From Armatimonadota bacterium (GTDB lineage Bacteria; Bacillota; Desulfotomaculia; Desulfotomaculales; Nap2-2B), in contig JAIMBK010000032.1 of assembly GCA_023511535.1 (NCBI GenBank), positions 1 to 35,551 of the forward strand: a DNA stretch of 35,551 nucleotides, read 5' to 3'. The notes under the pieces are model-generated. The model saw only the letters and a program-made list of their open reading frames with translations. It searched no databases and was not told where the DNA came from. Shown one piece after another: positions 17,263 to 24,946 of the stretch (positions within the stretch are counted from its first letter, which is position 1; every line of letters begins with the position of its first letter). A program made the position numbers and the translations under genes.

Positions 17263-17415
17263 TTAATGATGGTGGTCATCATGACAGACGGGCTTTTTTT
17301 CCGGCACGTCCTCGTATTTTTTCCACATGACGGTGAAAGCGTGGGCAATCACGAGCATCGCTACGGTAGTAAAGAAACCGAAAACAATTCCCTGCCACCA
17401 GCTTTCGAAAAACAT
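17263..17415 (-). CDS. Small membrane protein with His-rich C-terminus
   Basis: A 50-residue protein opening MFFESWWQG has one hydrophobic segment (about residues 7-30) and ends KPVCHDDHHH, a possible metal-binding tail facing the cytoplasm or outside. ATG 17415 is eight bases after GGGAGAG; an in-frame ATG at 17436 lacks a ribosome binding site. No family is recognised. It lies between pfkA and the UPF0182 gene on the same strand. Confidence 0.6.
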   Translation of the reverse strand: MFFESWWQGIVFGFFTTVAMLVIAHAFTVMWKKYEDVPEKKPVCHDDHHH

Positions 17416-17513
17416 TCTGAACTTCTCTCCCTTCATAGAAATCAGTGATTTGGTTATTAAAAAATTATAGCACATTGTTTCCGGCAACAGAAGATTTAAC
17501 TTAGAGGGATTCC

Positions 17514-20270
17514 TTACTGTGCTTCCGCGGCCAGTTTTTCCAGGGTGGCTTTTAACTTTTCCAGGGTGCTGCCGTACCCGGCCCAGTCCCCCTGCTTGAG
17601 CTTGTTTTGCGCTTCGTCGTACAGCCGGTTGGCCTCCCGCGCCAGTTCGGGGATTGTCTTCGGTGCCGTTGTCCGTTCTTGTTCCGGTCGCGGAGCCGCC
17701 GGCTGCGCCGGGGAAATGGCCGCCCGTTCCCCGAAGATTTTTTGCAGGGCCAGCTCTAAAGTAGGTTCCATGACCACCTTATCCCCGTGCGCCACAATTA
17801 CGCGGCGCAGCTCGGGCAACTTACTCTGTTCCGCCTGCAGGTACAACGGCTCAACGTAAATCAGGGCGTCTTTAATGGGAATCACCAGGAGGTTGCCCCG
17901 GATCACCTGGGAGCCCCTTTGGTCCCAGAGCGAGATCTGCTGGGAAATCAAGGTATCCTGATTGATCCGCGCCTCGATTTGCATCGGGCCGTAGACCAGC
18001 TCTTGCTTCGGAAATTCGTAAACCAGCAGTTTGCCGTAGGCTTCGCCGTCCGAACGCCCCGCCAGCCAGGCAATCATATTCTTTTTGTTTTGGGGCGTAA
18101 AGGGCATGATTTGAATAAACTCCGGCTTCTCTTCTCCCGGCAGCCGGACAATGGTGTAATAAGGTTCCATGGCCTCTTCCTTGGTGCCGAAAAGCTCCGT
18201 CGGCAGGTTCCATTTATCTTCTTTGTTATAAAAGACCCGGTAGTCTTGCATATGATAAACGGTATACTTCCTGGCCTGGATGGCAAAAAGATCCTCCGGG
18301 TAGCGGATGTGGCTCTTTAGATCGGCGGGCATTTTATCCAGGGGCACAAACAGGCCGGGAAAGATCTTCTGGAAGGTTTGCAGCACCGGCTCCATCGGTT
18401 CCGCGGCGTAAAAGGTTACTTCTCCCGTATAGGCGTCGATGACCACCTTCACCGCGTTCCGGATATAGTTTAGGCGGCCCTGGAAAGGCTCGCTGTAGGG
18501 AAACATGTCGCTCACCGTGTAAGCGTCCCACAGCCAGTAGAGCTTACCGCCGCTCAAGACGATGTAGGGGTCCCGGTCATACAAAAGAAAGGGGGCGATT
18601 TTCCGCACCCGCTCTTTGATGTTGCGGTAATAAAGAACCTGACTTTCGTTCGTAATTTCTCCCGCCAGAAGCAGCTTGTAATCCCGGAAGCTGACGGCAA
18701 ACAGCAGGCGGCGAAGGAAAGATTTGACCGGTACGCCGTTTTTTCCCTGGTAGGTGCACCAGGCGTTGTCGTCGCCGACGGGGTAATCAAACTCCTGGTC
18801 GCGGGTATTGACAATAATATATTTATCGGTCGATTCACCGAAGTAGATCTCCGGCCGCTCCACCTTCAGGCTGGTTTGGGAGGCCGGCGGAATATCTTTG
18901 ATGAAAAACTGGGGCAGGCCCTCGCCGGTAACTTCGTTTACCGGGCTCATGGCAATCCCGTAACCGTGGGTGTATTTCAGGTGCTGGTTGACCCAGGTCT
19001 TGGCCTGTTCCGGCAGGGAATCCACATTTAATTCACGCGCCGCCAGCATCACCTGACGGTAACGCCCGTTAATCACGTAGCGGTCCACGTCGATATCTTT
19101 AAACTCGTAGTAGGTGCGCATCTCTTGCAGCTGGCTGTAAGTTTGCTGCAGGGGGCGGTAATCCCACAGCCGGATGTTTTTAATCGTGTCCTGGTTTTCC
19201 CGGACGTCCTGCGCGGTAATCGTCCGCCCGGCGGGAAAATCCTTTTTTTCTACTTTGTCCAGATCATAAGCCAGGCGCGTCATTTTAATGTTATTTTCAA
19301 TGTACGGTTTTTCCCGTTCCATTTCGTTAGGCAGGACAATCAGCTTTTGCATTAGGGCCGGGTAAATACCGTTTAAAACCACGGAAGCAACGACCAGAAA
19401 CCCGATCGCGTACAGGACCGGCCGGAAGCGTTTCAAAAAGGCGTTCACTATAATCACCACGCCGACGAGCAAGGCCAGGAGGAACATAATTTTATAGGCC
19501 AGCAGGTTGGCGTGGAGATCGGTGTAGCCGGGTCCGTAAACGACTCCCTGCTCGGAATACAGGAGGTTATACTGCTGCAGGCGGTAGCCGCCGGCCCGGA
19601 TCAGGAAAAAGACAGCCGCCAGAGCGGAAAGGTGATAGCGGGCCGCCATGGATTGGAATGGGTTCGCGGCCTGTCCGGCCATCATCCCGGCAACAAAGTA
19701 AACGAGCGCGACCACGAACGCAGTCAGCAGCACCCACCAGTTGCAGAGCTTGTAAAGAAACTGGTAAAAGGGCAAGGTGAAAAAGTAAAACCCGATGTCT
19801 TTTTGGAAAACGGGATCATCCGTCCCAAACGGGGTGGCGTGGAGGAATTTCTGGAGGATAACCCAGTCGCCGCTGACGCCCAGGCTCAGGAAAAGACCCA
19901 GGACAGCACTGACCAGGACAAAAAGAACCGTTAAAGTCCGGTAACTAAGTAACTGGCCCGCGGGCGGGGGATAAAGAGTGACCACTCCTTCTTCGTCTTG
20001 GAGCGGCCGGGAGAGCCTGGCCGCGTTCACCAGCGTCCGGCGGGTCAGGAACAGGTTGAGAAACAGGATAACAAAAGTGGCCACCCCAACCGCCAGGCGG
20101 AGCCCGAGTTCGGAAACCAGAATTGTTTTAAAAACTTGCTGGTAATTTAAGCTGTTAAACCATAACCAGTCCGTATACAGGTGTGCTGCCCAGCCGATCA
20201 GGCTAAAAAAAAGGATAACGGCGACAATTACGGCAAGCGAAAGAAAGCGTAATCCTTTTTGCAGTTTCAA
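17514..20270 (-). CDS. UPF0182-family membrane protein
   Basis: The 918-residue protein has the UPF0182 (COG1615) layout. About seven transmembrane helices lie in the first 320 residues, including WFNSLNYQQVFKTI and the loop VFQKDIGFYFFTLPFY. A long extracytoplasmic region follows (NVDSLPEQAKTWVNQHLKYTHGYG, YPVGDDN). The Pro/Ala-rich linker ends in a helix (about 855-918). The function of the family is unknown. The start is uncertain: TTG 20270 is only two bases after AGGAGG, while an in-frame CTG at 20264 is eight bases away, the usual distance. Confidence 0.9.
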   Translation of the reverse strand: MKLQKGLRFLSLAVIVAVILFFSLIGWAAHLYTDWLWFNSLNYQQVFKTILVSELGLRLAVGVATFVILFLNLFLTRRTLVNAARLSRPLQDEEGVVTLYPPPAGQLLSYRTLTVLFVLVSAVLGLFLSLGVSGDWVILQKFLHATPFGTDDPVFQKDIGFYFFTLPFYQFLYKLCNWWVLLTAFVVALVYFVAGMMAGQAANPFQSMAARYHLSALAAVFFLIRAGGYRLQQYNLLYSEQGVVYGPGYTDLHANLLAYKIMFLLALLVGVVIIVNAFLKRFRPVLYAIGFLVVASVVLNGIYPALMQKLIVLPNEMEREKPYIENNIKMTRLAYDLDKVEKKDFPAGRTITAQDVRENQDTIKNIRLWDYRPLQQTYSQLQEMRTYYEFKDIDVDRYVINGRYRQVMLAARELNVDSLPEQAKTWVNQHLKYTHGYGIAMSPVNEVTGEGLPQFFIKDIPPASQTSLKVERPEIYFGESTDKYIIVNTRDQEFDYPVGDDNAWCTYQGKNGVPVKSFLRRLLFAVSFRDYKLLLAGEITNESQVLYYRNIKERVRKIAPFLLYDRDPYIVLSGGKLYWLWDAYTVSDMFPYSEPFQGRLNYIRNAVKVVIDAYTGEVTFYAAEPMEPVLQTFQKIFPGLFVPLDKMPADLKSHIRYPEDLFAIQARKYTVYHMQDYRVFYNKEDKWNLPTELFGTKEEAMEPYYTIVRLPGEEKPEFIQIMPFTPQNKKNMIAWLAGRSDGEAYGKLLVYEFPKQELVYGPMQIEARINQDTLISQQISLWDQRGSQVIRGNLLVIPIKDALIYVEPLYLQAEQSKLPELRRVIVAHGDKVVMEPTLELALQKIFGERAAISPAQPAAPRPEQERTTAPKTIPELAREANRLYDEAQNKLKQGDWAGYGSTLEKLKATLEKLAAEAQ

Positions 20271-20326
20271 AACCTCCTGGACTAAATTTTTAAATTTGCA
20301 CTCAATTATATTACTTGATTACTTGA

Positions 20327-20503
20327 CTACATTGGCTTTGGCACCTTCTGGGACTCATCGGCCTCGTGCTTTAATTTCGCCTGGCAGAGCTGACATACCT
20401 GCAGGGAGCGTTTTTTCGGCAGGTCTTCCTCGTCTTCGTACGGATCGGCGGGAAATTCTTCGATTTCAATCACCCGCCCGCATAACATGCATCTGGTCTT
20501 CAC
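20327..20503 (-). CDS. YlaI-like (DUF2197) zinc-ribbon protein
   Basis: The short protein has two CxxC pairs, RCMLCG near the N-terminus and VCQLCQ about 30 residues later, the layout of Bacillus YlaI (DUF2197). It likely binds one zinc ion; its function is unknown. GTG 20503 is chosen because GGAGGG ends nine bases before it. The upstream ATG 20512 would abut the ribosome binding site with no spacing. The following spacer (20513-20686) has no gene that I can see. Confidence 0.7.
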   Translation of the reverse strand: MKTRCMLCGRVIEIEEFPADPYEDEEDLPKKRSLQVCQLCQAKLKHEADESQKVPKPM

Positions 20504-20686
20504 CGGGATCATCCCTCCGCTTTAAAATTGTTTGACCGCATTAATTTATCCTTGCTGAATAATACTTGCTGAACAGACAAGGGGAATAAAACATGGAAAA
20601 GTGATTGTGCCCTGCTCGCCTTGGGGTCAGTGAACTTGTGATATAATTATTAATTCGTGAGAGGAAGTCAAGAATCCTGCCGGAAC

Positions 20687-21721
20687 TTATTTTTCTTGAA
20701 AGTAAGGTTGAAGGTCCCGGGCAAGCTGTTCGGGCAGGTACATTGCCCACGCCTCATCGTGCAGAACCTGTAAGTGGCTGTAGTCGCTGCCCACCAGGGG
20801 AAAAATTGTGAAGCGGGCCACCAGACGGGCGGTCACCCAAAAGCCGGCGTCCTCTTTTTGGGCGAAGTACAGCCCGGCGTTGAAACTGGCCACATTGGCT
20901 TTTTGATAAAAAGTGATTACCTTGTTCAAACCTTCGGCCAGGTTCGCCAGATCTTCCCTGGTGAGATCATTGATGGTCACTTTGCCGGGGAGCACGGCGA
21001 TTACGTCAAACAGAGCCCGCGGAGCAAAGGCGGCCAGCCAGGAAACGTTGCCGGTCCGGCCCAGGTAGCGTTCATTTTGGTCCTTTTCGGAGGCCAGCAG
21101 ATCGGCCCAGTAAACGCTTTTGTTCTGCTCGTAGTATTGCGCGGCTTTGGTGAGCATCAGGGCCACCAGGCTGGTCGGCTGGGGGCCGGCGTGCACCTGG
21201 AGATGGGGGTGAATCAGGGAACCGCCTGAATAAGGCATGTAGTTCCAGTTTATGGAGCAGTATTTCGTTCCTTGCGAATCTTTGGCGGAAACCCTTTTTA
21301 AAAACTCCAGGCCTGCTTCAAAACTGTTTCTGATCACTTCAGGTGTTAATTCCGGCATAGATAAATAATGGCGGGGAGAAATCACTACCACTACCGAGTA
21401 TTGATCGTAAGGATTTAAATTGGGAACTACCGTGGCTTCCCCCCACCGGAAACGGCCGCCGGGGATCAGCTCTTCCGGAAACCGGGGGGTTGTCTGCTCT
21501 ATTTGATCCGGGCAGAACGGGCAAAACCGGCGGCGGGACTCCTCGACGAAGGGCGTCCAGTCGTGCTCAGGCAGGTTCGGCTTGCGAATCGAAATCAGCC
21601 GCGCCGCCTGCCCCGTTAAGGGATCATATCTGATCTCGCAGGGAATTTCGGTCAATTCGAAGTTTTGTAAAGGATTGTGAAAGGTTGTCTTGTAATGGGT
21701 AATTCGATATTCAATGGCCAT
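20687..21721 (-). CDS. Galactose-1-phosphate uridylyltransferase-like protein
   Basis: The 344-residue HIT-superfamily nucleotidyl transferase has CPFC (67-70), a zinc-binding pair of GalT, and the catalytic HPHLQ (His171-Pro-His173-Leu-Gln175). In GalT the central His carries the uridylyl group, usually in HPHxQ. Overall length and the NLNPYDQYSVVVV segment fit GalT-like enzymes acting on sugar phosphates or related nucleotides. No galK or galE lies nearby, so galactose metabolism is not implied. ATG 21721 follows GGAAAGGG by eight bases. An in-frame extension to 21769 lacks support. Confidence 0.8.
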   Translation of the reverse strand: MAIEYRITHYKTTFHNPLQNFELTEIPCEIRYDPLTGQAARLISIRKPNLPEHDWTPFVEESRRRFCPFCPDQIEQTTPRFPEELIPGGRFRWGEATVVPNLNPYDQYSVVVVISPRHYLSMPELTPEVIRNSFEAGLEFLKRVSAKDSQGTKYCSINWNYMPYSGGSLIHPHLQVHAGPQPTSLVALMLTKAAQYYEQNKSVYWADLLASEKDQNERYLGRTGNVSWLAAFAPRALFDVIAVLPGKVTINDLTREDLANLAEGLNKVITFYQKANVASFNAGLYFAQKEDAGFWVTARLVARFTIFPLVGSDYSHLQVLHDEAWAMYLPEQLARDLQPYFQEK

Positions 21722-21931
21722 CAGATCAACCCTTTCCACGAAGATTTTCCGTTTACATATACGTTCCATATTTACGGTGAAAATCCTTCCTGGACTGATT
21801 TATATTTTGATTAAATTGATTTTAAAGTTTTTTGTCCGGAAAATTAACTTTCGTTCCCTGCCGGGCCGCCAGGGGCGGCAAAAAAGCGAGCACAAAAAAT
21901 GAAATGGCACAAAAAAGCGAAGCAGCCGTTC

Positions 21932-21960
21932 TTGACAGATGCAAAAAGCTATTTTATAAT
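21932..21960 (+). promoter_or_regulatory. Consensus vegetative promoter of tRNA-Trp
   Basis: TTGACA (21932-21937) and TATAAT (21955-21960) are both perfect consensus hexamers with a 17-base spacer. Transcription would start near 21967, about 12 bases before the mature tRNA. Confidence 0.9.
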
Positions 21961-21978
21961 TTAATCGTTAGAAAATAA

Positions 21979-22054
<76 letters not shown>

Positions 22055-22067
22055 GGAAAAACTTAAG

Positions 22068-22098
22068 CCCCGCAAGGAATTGCGGGGTTGTTCTTTTT
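22068..22098 (+). terminator. Rho-independent terminator after tRNA-Trp
   Basis: CCCCGCAA (22068-22075) and TTGCGGGG (22080-22087) form a perfect eight-pair stem with a GGAA tetraloop, followed by a T-rich tract. On the opposite strand it could also stop transcripts from the integrase gene. Confidence 0.85.
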
Positions 22099-22124
22099 GG
22101 TGCAAAGTAAGCCGAAAAATTAAA

Positions 22125-22146
22125 TTGGGGATAGTTTGGGGATAGT
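22125..22146. repeat. Tandem 11-bp boxes next to the integrase (copy A)
   Basis: TTGGGGATAGT occurs twice in tandem at 22125-22135 and 22136-22146. Related inverted boxes follow (CGTTCCCCAAC and CAATCCCCTAC at about 22157-22177). The pair is repeated exactly at 27589-27610. Short direct repeats about 70 bases from a tRNA attachment site and beside int are typical of integrase arm-type binding sites. Confidence 0.65.
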
Positions 22147-22223
22147 CCCCGCCAAACGTTCCCCAACAATCCCCTACAAGTCAGGAAAATAGCCAATAAA
22201 GAGAAACGGCCTTTTCCGGCCGC

Positions 22224-23450
22224 CTAATTTGCTTTCGCTTTCCCGTTGAACAGCCCCTCCAGCTTGTCCGCCGCCTCCCTGTCGGCGCTCTTCAAAAGGT
22301 GGCCGTAAATGTCCATCGTGGTGGATATGTTGCTGTGCCCTGCCCTGGCGCTGATCGCCTTCGGGTGGACCCCCTCCAGGATGAGCAGGCTTATCGAGGT
22401 ATGGCGCAGGGCATGGAAATTTATGTGCGGCAGGCCGTTCTTCGCCAGGAACTTCGGGAACCACTTGGTAGCTGTATCCGGGTGCATCGGCTTGCCGTCC
22501 CAAGTGGTGAAAAGCCGGTCCGAGCCTTTCCAGAGGTCCCCCACTTTAAGCCTGTTTTCCAGCCAGTCTTTCCGGTACTCCTTCAGCAAGGCCATGACCG
22601 AGCCGGGAACGGCAATTGTCCTTTTGGACGTTTCGTTTTTCGGGTCCTTTTCAAAGGTCCCCTTCCCAGGCAGGTATTGGGCCGCCCGGCGCACGGTGAT
22701 GGTCCCCTTCTCAAAGTCCACATCCTTCCACTCCAGGCCCATCAGCTCCCCCCGCCGGACGGCTGTTGCAAGGTCCAGGGCGATCATCACCCGGTATTTC
22801 AGCGGGGCTTTTTCCAGCGCCTCCAAGAGTGCCGCCGTCTGCTGCTCGTCATAGCAGGGGACCTGCTTTTTCTTCACCTTCGGCGGCTTCACCCGGGCGG
22901 CGGGGTTGGAGGGTATTACCTGCCACTCCACGGCGTCGTTGAAAATTGTTGAAAGCAGCCGGTGGTGGTGCAGGATGGTCCTCTCCGAAAGTTTCCCCGG
23001 CTTGCCGTCTAAGCGGATGCCGTCCTCCTGGAGGTTCTTGTAGAACTCCAGCAGGTGGACCGGCCTGATCTGCTCGATCTTCAGGTGGCCCATGGCGGGG
23101 AAGATCCGGGAATCGAGCAGCTGCCTGTACCGGAACAAAGTTTTCGGCGCCAGGTTGGTTTCGGCATAGTCACGAATCCAGCGGTTGACAAAGTCCTTGA
23201 ACGTAAGCTTTGACGGCGCGACGAACGTCCCCTTCTCAATCTCCAGGACGAATTCCGCAAGAGCCTGCTCCGCTTCCTTCCTGACCCGGCAGCGGGTTAT
23301 TTTGGCGCACCCCTTGCATGACTTTTCCGGGCAGTCAGTGTTTACTGTGACGCTCTTGGTTTTCTTGATTTGGCTTCCCTCGCCGTCCAGCCCGCAGCTT
23401 ACCACCAGGCGCCAGGAGTTTTTACCTCTCTTTTCGATTGACCCAGGCAT
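22224..23450 (-). CDS. int: Tyrosine-family site-specific integrase
   Basis: The 408-residue phage-type integrase has an AP2-like N-terminal arm-binding domain (MPGSIEKRGKNSWRL), a core-binding SAM-like domain (about 80-180) and a catalytic domain with Arg232 (AVRRGEL), His346 and Arg349 (HALRH), His372 (AGHSN) and Tyr382 (IYGH). The N-terminal region carries an unusual four-Cys insertion, Cys40, 45, 48 and 54, which may bind metal. Its 3' end faces tRNA-Trp, consistent with insertion there. The start overlaps the stop of the upstream gene by one base (TAATG), so the two are coupled. Confidence 0.95.
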   Translation of the reverse strand: MPGSIEKRGKNSWRLVVSCGLDGEGSQIKKTKSVTVNTDCPEKSCKGCAKITRCRVRKEAEQALAEFVLEIEKGTFVAPSKLTFKDFVNRWIRDYAETNLAPKTLFRYRQLLDSRIFPAMGHLKIEQIRPVHLLEFYKNLQEDGIRLDGKPGKLSERTILHHHRLLSTIFNDAVEWQVIPSNPAARVKPPKVKKKQVPCYDEQQTAALLEALEKAPLKYRVMIALDLATAVRRGELMGLEWKDVDFEKGTITVRRAAQYLPGKGTFEKDPKNETSKRTIAVPGSVMALLKEYRKDWLENRLKVGDLWKGSDRLFTTWDGKPMHPDTATKWFPKFLAKNGLPHINFHALRHTSISLLILEGVHPKAISARAGHSNISTTMDIYGHLLKSADREAADKLEGLFNGKAKAN

Positions 23451-24313
23451 TAGTTACCACCCTCCTTTTTCTTATTTTCACGATATCTCTTAACCCTGCG
23501 TTTATTAGCCATTAATTGGCATTCAGGGCATAACTTTTGATTCCCATGAATCTCTTCAAAAACACTTCCACAATCGCGGCATTCACGGTATTGGCCTATC
23601 ACGATTTTATAAAAATGCAGCCATATATAGTCCAACAGGGTTAACCCAGCTCTTCCGGGAACGATTCTCCCTTCGTTGTTTATCTGCGGATATTCGCGAA
23701 TGCCGGCAAGATTAATCCTGAGTTTTCCTAAAAGATGGTCCCTATCTCCTTCTTTCCATAACTTGTAGCTTTGTTGAACGCCCGAAATGGCTGTCTGGAA
23801 ATCTAATAGATCCTCATCGCAAACCCCATAGTTTACTGGTGGCATTTGAGCGATATTCCTTTGGGGAGATTCTTTAAAACTGACTCCCAGAAGGCCGTAG
23901 CGGTTGACAAAACCAAGGATGCTATCATGGTCTTTTATGTTCAATTTTAAAACATCTTTTAACAATGACCTTTCATTTGCCGGGTTGATAAAATGAATCC
24001 CTTTGACATCTTGCTGCCAGGTTGGGCTACTTTGTTGCCAGACCCTCCAATATTGCTCCCGGTTGCCAGAAATAAGCCACTTACCGGTAGGTCTTTCGTA
24101 AATTTCTCCTTTTCGCTTTACTATAAACTTACCATCTTCTAAAACCTCCGTATCTTCTTTAAGCTGCTCCGATACTTTTTCCTTGTAGATCCTGTATGGT
24201 GCGTAAACTGGCCAGACAGAGAAAAAAAGGTCCATCTCATCGTTTTTCTTATGAACTCCATTTTTTACGCCATTTTCACTAGAATCCCACTGCGCAGGAA
24301 AAACTTTACTCAT
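23450..24313 (-). CDS. Unknown protein with C-terminal zinc ribbon, coupled to integrase
   Basis: The 287-residue protein has a unique N-terminal region of about 240 residues. The C-terminal block is ECRDCGSVFEE..CPEC followed by NKRRVKRYRENKKK, a four-Cys ribbon plus basic tail similar to CGNR-type and phage zinc fingers. It probably binds nucleic acid. It shares a TAATG junction with the integrase and lies divergent from the XRE regulator, the place where many elements keep their repressor or immunity gene. It is AT-rich compared with the host genes. I do not recognise the family. Confidence 0.75.
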   Translation of the reverse strand: MSKVFPAQWDSSENGVKNGVHKKNDEMDLFFSVWPVYAPYRIYKEKVSEQLKEDTEVLEDGKFIVKRKGEIYERPTGKWLISGNREQYWRVWQQSSPTWQQDVKGIHFINPANERSLLKDVLKLNIKDHDSILGFVNRYGLLGVSFKESPQRNIAQMPPVNYGVCDEDLLDFQTAISGVQQSYKLWKEGDRDHLLGKLRINLAGIREYPQINNEGRIVPGRAGLTLLDYIWLHFYKIVIGQYRECRDCGSVFEEIHGNQKLCPECQLMANKRRVKRYRENKKKEGGN

Positions 24314-24413
24314 TTAGTAACCCCCTTTAATGTAATGCTATTTTATATTTTATCATTACGTTTTTATCTTTACAATAGGGTTTAGATAATTTTTTTGCCA
24401 AGGAGGTTATATT

Positions 24414-24683
24414 GTGCCAAAAATCTCTCGCTTGGAGTTTTTCAGGCGATTGGCAGGCTTAAACCATCGGGAATTTGCTAAAAAATTAGGCGTTGCACCA
24501 ACGAATGTCAGCCTGATTGAGCGCGGATACCGCAAACCCTGGCCCGCTTTTAAGGAACGGGCGGCGGCAGTGTTGCGCGTTGACTATGAAACCTTATGGG
24601 GGGACAACCCCCTGCTTGATCAAATTTTGTCCGGGGAACTAATCCCCGGCGCGGGGGGCGGAAAAAATGAGCGGGCTTCATGA
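24414..24683 (+). CDS. XRE-family HTH regulator
   Basis: The 89-residue protein has a lambda-repressor-like HTH (about residues 5-60: FFRRLAGLNHREFAKKLGV, TNVSLIERGYRKP) and a short C-terminal tail. GTG 24414 follows AAGGAGG. It is the first gene of the rightward operon and diverges from the integrase operon across about 100 AT-rich bases, which must hold both promoters. It probably controls the switch between the two operons. It overlaps the next gene by 17 bases. Confidence 0.85.
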   Translation: MPKISRLEFFRRLAGLNHREFAKKLGVAPTNVSLIERGYRKPWPAFKERAAAVLRVDYETLWGDNPLLDQILSGELIPGAGGGKNERAS

Positions 24684-24906
24684 AAACCTGCGGGCAACGA
24701 TGACCGCAAAACCGGCAGCAAAGTACATCGGGATTAGTTATTGGAAACTCCTGGAACTGGCGAAAGCAGGGAGGGTGCCCCACGTCCGGATCGACGGCAG
24801 AATTTTATTTCGCCGGGAAAGCCTGGACCAGTGGCTTGCGGCCCAGGAGCAGGCAAGCTTAAAGAAAGTAGAACCGGCGGTCAGGGGAATCAGGCGCTTA
24901 AAATAA
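24667..24906 (+). CDS. xis: Excisionase-type MerR-like DNA-binding protein
   Basis: The 79-residue protein has the winged HTH of the excisionase/AlpA class: TAKPAAKYIGISYWKLLELAKAGRVPHVRIDGRILFRRESLDQWL. These proteins bend DNA at attachment sites to direct excision, and some also activate transcription. ATG 24667 follows a G-rich ribosome binding site inside the preceding gene. Its place after the regulator and before the primase fits an excision-replication module. Confidence 0.85.
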   Translation: MSGLHENLRATMTAKPAAKYIGISYWKLLELAKAGRVPHVRIDGRILFRRESLDQWLAAQEQASLKKVEPAVRGIRRLK

Positions 24907-24946
24907 AAACCGGCTGCAGCCGGCTGGTGGAAGAGAGTGTTTTAGA

